DNA of 64,000 bases from Xenopus tropicalis (lineage: Eukaryota > Chordata > Amphibia > Anura > Pipidae): assembly GCF_000004195.4 (NCBI RefSeq), contig NC_030677.2:201860713-201924712 (forward strand), written 5' to 3'. The position numbers and the translations under genes were made by a program. Positions within the stretch are counted from its first letter, which is position 1; each line of letters opens with the position of its first letter. Of this stretch, positions 55,290 through 64,000 are shown piece by piece. The notes under the pieces were generated by a model. That model saw nothing but the letters and a program-made list of their open reading frames with translations, was not told the origin of the DNA and searched no databases.

Positions 55290-55574
55290 GCAGGAGACAA
55301 TTTTAGCAGCTATAGTGTTGCTAGGGCCCAATGTGCCCTAGCAACCAGTCAGTGGTTCAAATGAGAAACTGGACCATAAATAGGAGAGGGTCTGAATAGA
55401 AAGATAAGCAATAAAAAGTAACAATAACAATGAAATTGTAGCCTCACTGCCGGAGTCACTGACCCCCATTTGAAAGCTGGAAACAGTTAGAAGGGCAAAT
55501 CAAATAATTCAAAAACAATAAAAAAATAAAGACAAATTGAAAATTTACTGGCAAGTCTATAACATACTAAAAGT
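55290..55574 (+). mobile_element. Family A fragment, interrupted on the right
   Basis: GTTGCTAGGGCCCAATGTGC, GAATAGAAAGATAAGCAATA, GGAGTCACTGACCCCCATTT and ATAACATACTAAAAGTTA. A hAT-type MITE follows at TAGGGATGCACC. The CTCACAGAGCAATAG core is deleted. Confidence 0.78.
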
Positions 55575-55860
55575 TAGGGATGCACCAAATCCACTATGTT
55601 GTGATTCGGCCGAACCCCAAATCCTTTGTAAAAGATTCGGCTGAATAACGAACCGAATCCGAATTAACAAGTAAGGGTGGAAGAGAGCAACATGCTCAGT
55701 GCGTGGCAAAAACATTTCAACTTCCATGTTTGTGCAACAAAAAGTCACATGATTTTATGGGTTAGGATTCGGTTCGGCCAGGGGCCTGTATTCGACCAAA
55801 TCTGAATTCTGCTGAAAAAGGCTGAATCCTGAACCAAATCCTGAATGTGGTGCATCCACC
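55575..55860 (+). mobile_element. hAT-type MITE (TAGGGATGCACC family)
   Basis: Left TAGGGATGCACCAAATCC, right ATGTGGTGCATCCACC. Sub-terminal GATTCGGCCGAACCCC and inverted GGATTCGGTTCGGCC-like segments. Flanking 8-bp blocks do not give a clean duplication. Confidence 0.78.
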
Positions 55861-56276
55861 CCTGTAAAGGTGTATCCGAGTGTAAGTGGGCACGGCTGGC
55901 TCTAGAACGCCATGACTTGTGCCCGGCACGCATTTCTCTAGACAGGTTCCTGCCAGGCCATTGCGCAATTACCCCTGTTTATGTGCGGAGCGAATGACTG
56001 ATCTGATATAAAGAACAGAGTTCAGTGAGATAAACACTGCCCGTATACCTATTCACCAACGCTTATCTCTGCCAGCGATACAACATGTTTTATACCATTA
56101 AGCTGCTCGTTTAACCCCTTCTCCGCTGTTACAGTACAGTGGGGGCCAGCCTGCACATACACAGACTTTACACTTCTGCCTTGCCCTTTGTGCCACCCTG
56201 CATGTTATGTGCCAACTCATTCAGTAACTAGTCAGCTGAGCTGTATAAAATGCAGTGTACAAGATGTATATTTACT
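55861..56276. other. No gene recognised
   Basis: Short spacer without recognised repeats. Confidence 0.45.
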
Positions 56277-56565
56277 TTAAAGGGGAACTTCACCCTTTAT
56301 ATGAATTTTTAGTCATGTTCTGAAACACTATGCAACTAGACCTCATTTCTTTTATAAAAGTCAAGTTCAAAACTTTAGACGTTTTATGGCTGCTAGATCT
56401 ATTTAACAGTAGCAACCAGGCAGTAGTTTGAATGACAGACTGGAAGATGAATGGGAAAGGGTCTACCCCACCCAACAACCAGATAGTACAGTATTTTAAA
56501 TTGCTATGATAGAATAAATATGAGTTTGAATTTAAACACACATTGCATAACATACTACAGTTAAT
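56277..56565 (+). mobile_element. Old family A relative
   Basis: TTAAAGGGGAACTTCACCCT at the left and CATAACATACTACAGTTAAT at the right, with only parts of the core (AGTAGCAACCAGGCAGTAG). Head-to-tail with the next copy. Confidence 0.72.
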
Positions 56566-57006
56566 TTAAAGGGGTTATTCACCTTTGAGTTAACTGCAAT
56601 TGGTCTTCATTTTTTATTATTTGTATTTTTTTAGTTATTTCATTTTCAGTTCAGGAGCTCTCCAGTTTGGAGTTATAACAGCTATGTAGTTGCTAGGGAA
56701 CAAATTATCTTAGCAACCAGGGAGTGGTTTGCATGAGAGACTGATATATGAATAGGAGAGGGACTAAATAGAAAAAAAAGGTTATAAAAAGTAACAATAA
56801 CAATAAAACTGTAGCCTCACAGAGCAATAGGATTTTGGCTGCCGGGGTCAGTGACCCCTATTTGAAAGCTGCAAAGAGCTGAAAGAAGAAGGCAAATAAT
56901 TCATGAACTATAAGAAATAAATCATAAAGACCAATTGCAAAGTTGCTCAGAATTGTTCATTCCATAACATACTAAAAGTTACATTAAAGTCAAACCACCA
57001 CTTTAA
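56566..57006 (+). mobile_element. Family A MITE, best full-length copy
   Basis: TTAAAGGGGTTATTCACC to CAAACCACCACTTTAA, with every family mark: CCAGTTTGGAGTTATAACAG, GTTGCTAGGGAACAAATTAT, AGCCTCACAGAGCAATAGG, GCCGGGGTCAGTGACCCC and ACCAATTGCAAAGTTGC. A good reference for aligning the other copies. Confidence 0.92.
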
Positions 57007-57870
57007 AGGCTGGAATCATTCCAGTAACTATCTCAGCCCTCCCAACCTGATTGACCCACAATTTGGTAAAATCAATGGTACCTGTACATATTGTATCACT
57101 AAATAGGCCCATTAAATCTAGAATAATATGTCGACAAAAACCCATTTGACAGCCATATGCAACCCAACAGCTTCCAGATGGAAGTATTAAAGGGGAAATT
57201 CAGAAGCACAATATCCATAACCGACGAGCCAGCCCTATGGGCAGCTAAAAGCATTGGGTTAAGCGTTGAATGAAGCTGCTGCAGAGTAGCGCTACTGATT
57301 TTGGGGTTACAACTGCAGCTTCATACCCCGGCAGCGTTGCTTTACCTTGCACTCCCGAGGCACGCTGGGGCAGACTGCCCATTTCTCTATAATCCTACAG
57401 ATTTCCTGATGGGGCAGTTTGGCCATTTCTGTTTCTAATCCTACAGATCTCTCTGAGAGGAACAGCCTGAGCAGCAGGGGGTTTGGGGAAAGCAGAAATA
57501 CAGGTTTTGGCAGTGGAAAGGTTTGTGCTGCCAGAGTTCACCGTGCTATAGCGTTTAATGGTATCCGCCCCTGCGTACGCCACGCTCTCCTATAAAGCCA
57601 CCGAGATCAGCCCCGGGGCAACATTCCAGGTGCATTTTAGAAGTGTCAGGGGGGTCAGAAGCGGAGCATGAAGAAAACACTTGTCACTTATCTGCCATTC
57701 GGGTCTACGATACATTAAGGAGGCGAGCATTCCCTGCTACGGGCGGGTTTACTAACGAAATAAGCGCTGTCAGTGTAATTGCCCCTCTTAGCTTGACCGG
57801 AAAATGTCTTGCCTAAACTGCGGAGGGAAAAAAATCCAAAATATGACCAAAAAATGATCCATGATCCACT
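57007..57870. other. No gene recognised
   Basis: AAAGGGGAAATTCAGAAGC near 57189 may be a MITE end; no partner seen. The rest is without recognised repeats. Confidence 0.42.
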
Positions 57871-58727
57871 TGCTTCCAATAAGGGGTAATTATATCTTAG
57901 TTGGGATCAAGTACAGGTACTGTTTTATTATTACAGAGAAAAGGGAATCATTTAACCATTAAATAAACCCAATAGGGCTGTTCTGCCCCCAATAAGGGGT
58001 AATTATATCTTAGTTGGGATCAAGTACAGGTACTGTTTTATTATTACAGAGAAAAGGGAATCATTTAACCATGAAATAAACCCAACAGAGCTGTTCTGCC
58101 CCCAATAAGGGGTAATTATATCTTAGTTGGGATCAAGTACAGGTACTGTTTTATTATTACAGAGAAAAGGGAATCATTTAACCATGAAATAAACCCAATA
58201 GGGCTGTTCTGCCCCCAATAAGGGGTAATTATATCTTAGTTGGGATCAAGTACAGCTACTGTTTTATTATTACAGAGAAAAGGGAATCATTTAACCATGA
58301 AATAAACCCAATAGGGCTGTTCTGCCCCCAATAAGGGGTAATTATATCTTAGTTGGGTTCAAGTACAGGTACTGTTTTATTATTACAGAGAAAAGGGAAT
58401 CATTTAACCATGAAATAAACCCAATAGAGCTGTTCTGCCCCCAATAAGGGGTAATTATATCTTAGTTGGGATCAAGTACAGGTACTGTTTTATTATTACA
58501 GAGAAAAGGGAATCATTTAACCATGAAATAAACCCAATAGAGCTGTTCTGCCCCCAATAAGGGGTAATTATATCTTAGTTGGGATCAAGTACAGGTACTG
58601 TTTTATTATTACAGGGAAAAGGGAATCATTTTTAAAAATTTGAATAATTTGATTAAAATGGAGTCTATGAGAGCTGGCCTTTCCGTAATTCGGAACTTTC
58701 TGTATAATGGGTTTCCGGATAAGGTGT
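57871..58727 (-). mobile_element. Family H MITE carrying locus 5 array
   Basis: The array begins abruptly at TTCCAATAAGGGGTAATT; after it the normal end follows: AAATTTGAATAATTTG, AATGGAGTCTATGAGAGC, CTTTCCGTAATTCGGAAC, GGGTTTCCGGATAAGG. The other end is absent. Confidence 0.86.
57876..58625 (-). repeat. 113-bp array, locus 5, seven units
   Basis: GGATCAAG (one GGTTCAAG) every 113 bp from 57904 to 58582, no indels. Five of the units carry CCATGAAATAAA and some CAATAGAGCTGTTC, forming a local subtype. Confidence 0.97.
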
Positions 58728-59400
58728 CGGCATAGAGACATTTTTAATTACAATTACTTTAACTGTCCATTCAGCACTTCCTAGATATCACCTAGATGGC
58801 AAATCACCTGCTGGCTGTGACTTTAAATTCCAAGACTGGAAAAGGGAAAAAAAATGAATAATTTATATAATATAATTAAAGTATAGTATAATTATAAAGT
58901 ATAGTATAATTATAATTTACTTTCCTCAACTAACATGATAGAAAAGGTTTTGGAATTATTTCTTATGGTGACAGGTTCCCCTTTAACTCTAACTGCCAGC
59001 TATATAGAAACGATGTTACTGGCATAAAAAAGTTGGCAACAATGGCAACAATGCAAACGCTACATTCCACCTAAACGAATGAGAAATATATGTCGTTGGA
59101 GCGGCCGTGTGATCCCGCAGGTCGAGGGTTAATGTCATAATTCCAGCAATCCTACGTGCGGCCGGTAAAAAGAGGTGATGTGATTGGCTGATTGCATAAC
59201 ATGGGTAACCCCTGAGCCAATTATGACAGCGCACATTTGTGTCATACTGAGTCAGCCTCCCAGGAGCAGGATACAGGAGTGTGAGTGTCGGGCAAACATT
59301 AGGCCAATATCCCACAGAATAAGAACGTCACTAGCCTGAAAAACAGGAAAAACTGGATCTACCTCCAGGAGCATCTAAAAAAATATATATATATATTGTC
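58728..59400. other. No gene recognised; possible T2-type right end
   Basis: GGTGACAGGTTCCCCTTTAA at 58968-58987 is a T2-type end similar to family F; the left end was not found. TATAGTATAATTATAA repeats near 58880. The 99-codon minus frame at 59016-59315 is unsupported. Confidence 0.45.
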
Positions 59401-59595
59401 CACTACATGGAACCTGGGGGTTTCCAGATAAGGGGTCTTCCTGTATTGTCAGCACAACTACTACAACATATATAGTTACCACTGCCTGATAATAATAATA
59501 ATAATAATAATAGAGAAAACGGAAATCATTGAATTTACTTATATAGGACTCTGTTTCTGGATAATGGGTTTCCTGATAAAGGACCCATACAGAAC
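59401..59595 (-). mobile_element. Family H remnant with (TAA)n
   Basis: GGGGGTTTCCAGATAAGGGG and CTGGATAATGGGTTTCCTGA correspond to the family ends; the middle is reduced and holds (AAT)8 near 59489-59511. Confidence 0.6.
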
Positions 59596-59739
59596 ATAAC
59601 ATAAAGCAAATACATGGGAATTAAGCAGTTTAGTAGAGTGCCATATTTATTCAGTGATTACATTCCCCCCACAAATAACAGCACTGCCCCAAAAGGCAAA
59701 GACATATTGGGCGCCATGCCTGTGGCACCACTCTGCCTA

Positions 59740-60113
59740 AAGGTGTCCATACACTGCAAGGCTAATGCCAGACGAGGCGTACGGCAGATATTTTCGGCAA
59801 GCAGAAAATATCTGCCTTATGCCTCATCTGGCATTAGCCTTAGATCCGCTCGTTTGGCGAGATCACCAAGAACTTCTCCCAATATGATCACCTACAGGTG
59901 GGCGATATCGGGCTAATTTGATTGTTTGGCCCTAGGGCCAAATGGTTAAATAAAAACAGCGGACATAAGCGCCATTGGATCGGGTACCGCATCAAGGAGC
60001 CAATGCGGTTCCCGGTTGGACGGAAAAATCAAACCTGCCCAATTGAAATCTGCCCAATTTCAGGCCTGTCGGTGGTGCCCGTACACGGGCAGATAAGCTG
60101 CCGAATCAGTCTA
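59740..60113 (-). mobile_element. Family G MITE with a hairpin insertion, first of a pair
   Basis: Left AAGGTGTCCATACACTGC; after the hairpin, CTTAGATCCGCTCGTTTGGC, TCACCTACAGGTGGGCGATA and GTGCCCGTACACGGGCAGAT. It stops at GCCGAATCAGTCTA where the next copy starts. Confidence 0.8.
59759..59840. mobile_element. Small palindromic MITE nested in family G
   Basis: AGGCTAATGCCAGACGAGGC (59759) pairs with GCCTCATCTGGCATTAGCCT (ending 59840); the full 37-bp arms have three mismatches and an 8-bp loop. GCTAATGCCA at the ends recalls a known frog foldback element. Confidence 0.82.
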
Positions 60114-60373
60114 AAGGTGGCTGTACACACTAAAATTCGCTCGATTGGCGAGCGTTTGGCCCTGGGGCCAAACGATCGAATTACAGCGACGGGTATAGGC
60201 GTCCGTCGAGTATTGGACCATATCAACGAGCGAGACGGTCTCCGATCCGACTGATTTTTAAACCTGCCTGATCGATATCTGCCCGATTTCAGGCCACATG
60301 TTGGTCGGGCAGGCCCATCTAGTGCCCACATACAGGCATATAAGCTGCTGAATCGGTCTAAGGAACTGATTTT
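60114..60373 (-). mobile_element. Family G MITE, second of the pair
   Basis: AAGGTGGCTGTACACACTAA, GGCCCTGGGGCCAAACGATC, GCCCACATACAGGCATATAA, stopping at GCTGAATCGGTCTAAGGAAC. Both copies end at the same internal point of the family. Confidence 0.8.
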
Positions 60374-60537
60374 GGAAGCTCAAATTGTTAACTGAAAACC
60401 TGTTATTCAGAAAGCTTCCATCTCCCATAGATTCCATTTTAACCCAATAATTCATTTTGTTTTTCTCTATAATGATAAAACACTACTCTTAAGATAACTA
60501 ATCCTTATTAGTATCCAAACATTTCTATTGGGTTTAT

Positions 60538-60820
60538 TTAAAGGGGTCGTTCACCTTTAAATAAATTAGTTGTATGTTGTAGAGAGTGCTATTCCGAGAC
60601 AATTCGCAATTGGTCTTATTTATTTTTTAATATTTACCGTTTTTGAATGATTTCGCTTTTGCTCAGCAGTTCTTCAGTTTGGAATTTTAGCAGCTACCTG
60701 GTTATTAGGGTCCAAATTATCCTAGCAACTAGGCAGTGGAATAAATGAGAGAGGAATATAATAGAAGAGGGTCTAAATAAAAAGAAAAGTAATAAAAAGT
60801 AACAATAAAAATTGTAAACC
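60538..60820 (+). mobile_element. Family A left part inserted at TTAA of family H
   Basis: TTAAAGGGGTCGTTCACC uses the host's TTTATTTAA. It runs to AAAAAGTAACAATAAAAATT and stops at a C run (60821-60829). Confidence 0.82.
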
Positions 60821-60829
60821 CCCCCCCCG

Positions 60830-60954
60830 CCATAGACAATACTGAGAATTGCCTCTGCTAAAACACACAATTATCAGTAAATGATCACCATTGTCTATTT
60901 TAGTAGCCACGACAAGTAGCTGCTACTAGTAGCTCTGTGTGTCTTCACCCTTAA
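60830..60954. mobile_element. Family I right half
   Basis: CCATAGACAATACTGAGAAT, AATTATCAGTAAATGATCAC, TGCTACTAGTAGCTCTGTGT, CTTCACCCTTAA. Confidence 0.8.
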
Positions 60955-61162
60955 GGCTTGGAGATCCAAATTACAGAAAGCTCTCTTATCCAGAAAACCC
61001 CCTGGTCTCGTACCTGTACAGGTGTGAAACCCATAAGTACCTAGTAATTCCGACCCAGCGCTGCTACTCCATAACTTCATTTGTGCTATAGTTATAAAGA
61101 AATCACAACTTTCTGTTACAAAACACAAAATCAGCACAAAGACAACAATAAATAGTAACAGC

Positions 61163-61246
61163 CTATACAGATACCCCCGTATCTGTATAGATATGGACTC
61201 TCCCCTTAAAGAGGAGAGTCCATATCTATACAGATACGGGGGTGTC
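61163..61246. repeat. Near-perfect hairpin with a nested second hairpin
   Basis: Arm 61170-61203 (GATACCCCCGTATCTGTATA, GATATGGACTCTCC) pairs with 61213-61246 (GGAGAGTCCATATCTATACA, GATACGGGGGTGTC) with one mismatch over 34 bp and a 9-nt loop (CCTTAAAGA). In addition CTATACAGATAC (61163-61174) pairs perfectly with GTATCTGTATAG (61179-61190) across CCCC. One word thus occurs as forward, inverse, forward. Confidence 0.93.
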
Positions 61247-62278
61247 TCTGGCAATAGCAGTAACAGGTAAAGAACAGCTCCCAGTATACACAGAACTTTC
61301 CCTCTCTGCATATTAACACAGGAATGGGTGCTGGCATGTTGGGTGCTGCCAGGAATGGGTGCTGAGGCCTTCTCTAACAAAAGCTACTGATGCAATGAAT
61401 GAAGGAGAGCTGCCTGCTATGGTGCTATGGATCAATCTGAGCAGGAAACATGGCAGCTCCCACTGCTACAAATATTTGGAGAGGGAATAAATAGAGATTT
61501 TTACGCTGCTGTGATACCAGTACATCTCCTAGAGATGCAGGGAGTTGCAGCTGGAAGGGGGGGGGTTGTTAGTTGAGCATCTGTACATCAGGGGCAGCGC
61601 GGTGACATTTTTGCCATTACCATTTTCTCTCCTGCAGACAGTGCATCATTAGGACTGGGTAACATCAAGGCTTCTCTCAGCATTAACCCCGCCGCCGGAC
61701 CCCCGCATTCTGTGGCAGAGCAATCAGCATTCCTTTCCCATCCAGTCAGAGTCTGCTCTCAGTAATGGAGATAAAGATCCACGGGACAATCAGTCATTCT
61801 CTCCCTCACTGATTTGCCCGAGCAGACACAATTAGCAATCGGGAACAGTGGCTTGTTTCATTGGGCTGCTGTATGCACTGTAGCTTACACAGAATTATCT
61901 GCGCCGGCACAAGGGTCAAATGAGCATTAATGGTACAAATGGTTTACTGCCAGCATCCTCAGTACATGGCCCTCGGCAGAGAAAAGTCAACATGTGGCCG
62001 CCCTGTTGCAGAGTTCAGGGTCCAGGGTCCTTCTCTGAGGATGCTGGGACATGTGTCCATTAGGCATATACATTAGATTGGAGCAGATGGAGAAAGCACA
62101 ACCTGCATGATTTGTATACCATGCAAATGCATCACCAGGATGGTACCCCTCACCTAACTAACATCCCCTAGGGATGTTGGGGGATCTATGGGGTTCCCAC
62201 AGAATGACCCAAAGAAGTAAGAGGGGGCCCAACCTGAAGACAAGTTAGGGTGCAATCTGAGGATAAATGTTTATTGCC
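61247..62278. other. Repeat-poor block, candidate noncoding element
   Basis: No recognised repeat over 1 kb apart from a G run at 61557-61566. 61640-61940 is balanced in composition with words such as CAATTAGCAATCGGGAAC and GAGCATTAATGG. No supported frame. Confidence 0.42.
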
Positions 62279-62280
62279 TA

Positions 62281-62587
62281 AAGGTGGCCATACATGAGCC
62301 AATTCTAGCTGCCAATATCAGTCTTTTAGACCAATTCAGCAGCTTATCTTCCCGTGTGTGGGCTGGAAAGACGGGCCTCCCCAACCGACATCTGGTCTGA
62401 AATCCCCCAGATCTCAATCGGGCAGGTTTGAATTTTCCGTCATATCGGGTACCGCATCGGCTCGTTGACGTGTCCCTGAAACTGCTGTGCCTATATAGCC
62501 GATATTGGCAACCTGTAGGTAGGGATATGTGGAGAAGATCCGCCCGCTTGGCAACCTCGCCAAACAAGTGCCGTGTATGGCCACCTT
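62281..62587 (+). mobile_element. Family G MITE, complete, TA-flanked
   Basis: AAGGTGGCCATACATGAGCC to CCGTGTATGGCCACCTT, with TA at 62279-62280 and 62588-62589. Internal AGATCTCAATCGGGCAGG. The 98-codon minus-strand frame inside is chance. Confidence 0.88.
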
Positions 62588-63540
62588 TAGATATACCTGA
62601 TACTGATAGAGGATGTCTTATATATGTGGGGCTTTTTTATGAGCTAAGGGGATGCATAAGGGCCCCCAACTCTATCAATCTAAAGAGCTCTGCCCTAATA
62701 ATAATGATTTTAGTGTAAATCCTGTGCTGCAATCTGCTGCTGGGCTACGCCACATACATAACCTACATACAGCTTAATCTGACAATGTTATTTACAGTAA
62801 TATATATATAACCTGGGCAGAGCTGCTGCCAGTGTCAAGTACCCACACAGTGAGGTGGGCGCATATAGAGAGAGGGGAGGCACCACTCCCTTAGCCCAGA
62901 ATTCAAGCTTTCGAATGAATTCCTGCACAAATGTCAGCGCTTGGCTGAAAAAGAAATGCCCTGCAGGAGCCTCACCTCCAACTCCCGGGCGCACATACCA
63001 TGTGCACTATGCATTCCATAGGCGTCACACACTGAGCCAACACCCACAGCAGGTACCGGGGGCACCTGAAATCATTCAAACAGGGACCATAGAGTAATAT
63101 TGCCCAGAGAACTGGTAGTGCCCCTGGCACTATAGGTAGTTGGCGCCTCTGCATTCTAGCAATAGCAGCTCAGACTCACCCCCCACCCCCACAACACACC
63201 CAGATACACCACCAGATACACCACCACCCCCAGCTGGTTTAGTTCATTTAAACTATTCAATCAGGCATTGGCACTTTACAATATATATATATATATATAT
63301 ATATATAGCCACTAGTATGATGCCAGCTTGCAATACTGCCCATATGACCAAGCAATACAAAGAGGGGGCTCTTCCCCATGCTGCAGTGCCAATGCTGTGC
63401 CAGACTGACGGGATGCCAAACAGCAGTATTCCTGGCATGCCAATGTACATATAAGCAGTTGAACTCCCGGGATGTTGCCCAGCCGCAGCCAGTCACACAG
63501 ATGCCAGTACTACAGATGGTCCCAAACTGCCTCAACCAGC
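62588..63540. other. No gene recognised; contains (AT)n
   Basis: (AT)n at 63282-63307; CACCACC-rich stretch near 63178-63230 (ACACCACCAGATACACCACC). From 63400 irregular copies of GGATGCCA and GCATGCCAA foreshadow the arrays that follow. Frames of 60-104 codons are unsupported. Confidence 0.5.
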
Positions 63541-63541
63541 A

Positions 63542-63640
63542 GTACTTATGGGATGCCAACAGGGTACTTATGGGATGCCAACAGGGTACTTATGGGATGC
63601 CAACAGGGTACTTATGGGATGCCAACAGGTTACTGATGGG
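63542..63640 (+). repeat. 22-bp minisatellite, four to five units
   Basis: GTACTTATGGGATGCCAACA then GG at 63542, 63564, 63586 and 63608; a fifth is altered (TTACTGATGGGAAGCC). Confidence 0.95.
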
Positions 63641-64000
63641 AAGCCAGCCTTCCTGCCCAAGCAGTATACAGGGTGCCAGCCTTCATGCCCAAGCAGTATA
63701 CAGGGTGCCAGCCTTCATGCCCAAGCAGTATACAGGGTGCCAGCCTTCATGCCCAAGCAGTATACAGGGTGCCAGCCTTCATGCCCAAGCAGTATACAGG
63801 GTTCCAGCCTTCATGCCCAAGCAGTATACAGTGTGCCAGCCTTCCTGCCCAAGCAGTATACAGTGTGCCAGCCTTCTTGCCCAAGCAGTATACAGGGTGC
63901 CCAGCCTTCATGCCCAAGCAGTATACAGGGTGCCAGCCTTCATGCCCAAGCAGTATACAGGGTTCCAGCCTTCATGCCCAAGCAGTATACAGGGTGCCAG
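63641..64000 (+). repeat. 32-bp minisatellite, about eleven units, continues past the edge
   Basis: Unit GCCAGCCTTC(A/C/T)TGCCCAAG, CAGTATACAG(G/T)GT. Period 32 (for example 63661 to 63693). Variants: GTTCCAGCC, CAGTGTGCC, CTTCTTGCC and one extra C (GGTGCCCAGCC near 63898). The shared GATGCCA/GTGCCA word links it to the 22-bp array. The end is cut by the window. Confidence 0.96.

Larger units (their letters stand above)
60396..61022 (+). mobile_element. Family H MITE split by two insertions
   Basis: Left part 60396-60540 (GAAAACCTGTTATTCAGAAA, TCCATCTCCCATAGATTCC, CTATTGGGTTTATTTA); right part 60955-61022 (GCTTGGAGATCCAAATTACA, TTATCCAGAAAACCCCCTGG). A family A copy and half of a family I copy lie between. 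Confidence 0.82.

Noticed and set aside
61163..61246. microRNA precursor
   Set aside because: The stem is nearly perfect, more so than typical miRNA precursors, and no expression or conservation is known; kept as a hairpin finding only.
1..64000. Undescribed multi-gene system (defence, biosynthetic or mobile gene cluster)
   Set aside because: No supported genes at all; the content is explained by minisatellites and non-autonomous elements.

Overview
The window looks like non-genic nuclear DNA from a frog of the genus Xenopus, most likely X. tropicalis. The argument is the repeat content. There are many short elements that start and end in TTAAAGG(R)(R), the end motif of the T2/Kolobok-type MITEs known from Xenopus. 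They are mixed with TA-flanked, TTA-flanked and 8-bp-TSD (hAT) elements, retroposon 3' tails and many minisatellites. The species name rests on recognition from memory; no database search was possible. I found no protein-coding gene, exon, tRNA, rRNA or CRISPR array that I can support. Every longer open reading frame lies in a tandem repeat or MITE and is explained by unit length or chance, so no CDS is listed.

Layout. 0-9 kb is tandem-repeat rich: a 2.35-kb C-tract minisatellite (903-3258), a hAT MITE with perfect 8-bp TSD (3297-3580), a T2-type MITE (4292-4796), two arrays of one 51-bp unit in opposite orientations (5505-6090 and 7395-8400) around a three-copy 245-bp repeat, and seven 62-bp units (8460-8893). 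9-13 kb is mostly TTAA-type MITEs, including a tail-to-tail pair. 13.2-15.0 kb is an array of forty-five 40-bp units. 16-20.6 kb carries arrays of 100, 75, 12 and about 185 bp. 21-31 kb is interspersed MITEs with a few repeat-poor blocks. 31-33.4 kb is a three-level nest. 36-40.3 kb has several intact MITEs with readable ends. 41-42.9 kb is the largest of five arrays of a 113-bp unit that sits inside one MITE family (also near 32, 50, 51 and 58 kb). 43.6-45.4 kb is a composite in which one TTAA element is split by three others with different target-site signatures. 53-64 kb holds more MITEs, a near-perfect hairpin at 61.2 kb and two minisatellites that reach the window edge.

Repeat-poor blocks (about 20.6-21.5, 25.1-25.7, 26.6-27.1, 28-29.3, 40.4-41.1, 48.1-49.1, 51.7-52.4 and 61.5-62.3 kb) are where conserved noncoding or regulatory sequence would be sought; I see no specific motif that proves function. 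No undescribed multi-gene system is visible. The most unusual structure is the repeated expansion of the same internal segment of a mobile element into minisatellites at several loci.

Terms used: family A = TTAA-type MITE starting about TTAAAGGGGTTGTTCACC; B = TTAAAGGAGAAGGAAAG; C = TTAAAGGGGAACTCC; D = TTAAAGGAACAG; E = TTAAAGGAAAACTATACCCC; F = TTAAAGGGGACCTGACACC; G = TA-flanked AAGGTGGCCATACAC; H = the element with ends like CAGGTATGGGATCCATTATC; I = the element with the motif GCTACTAGTAGC. Letters are my labels, not database names.
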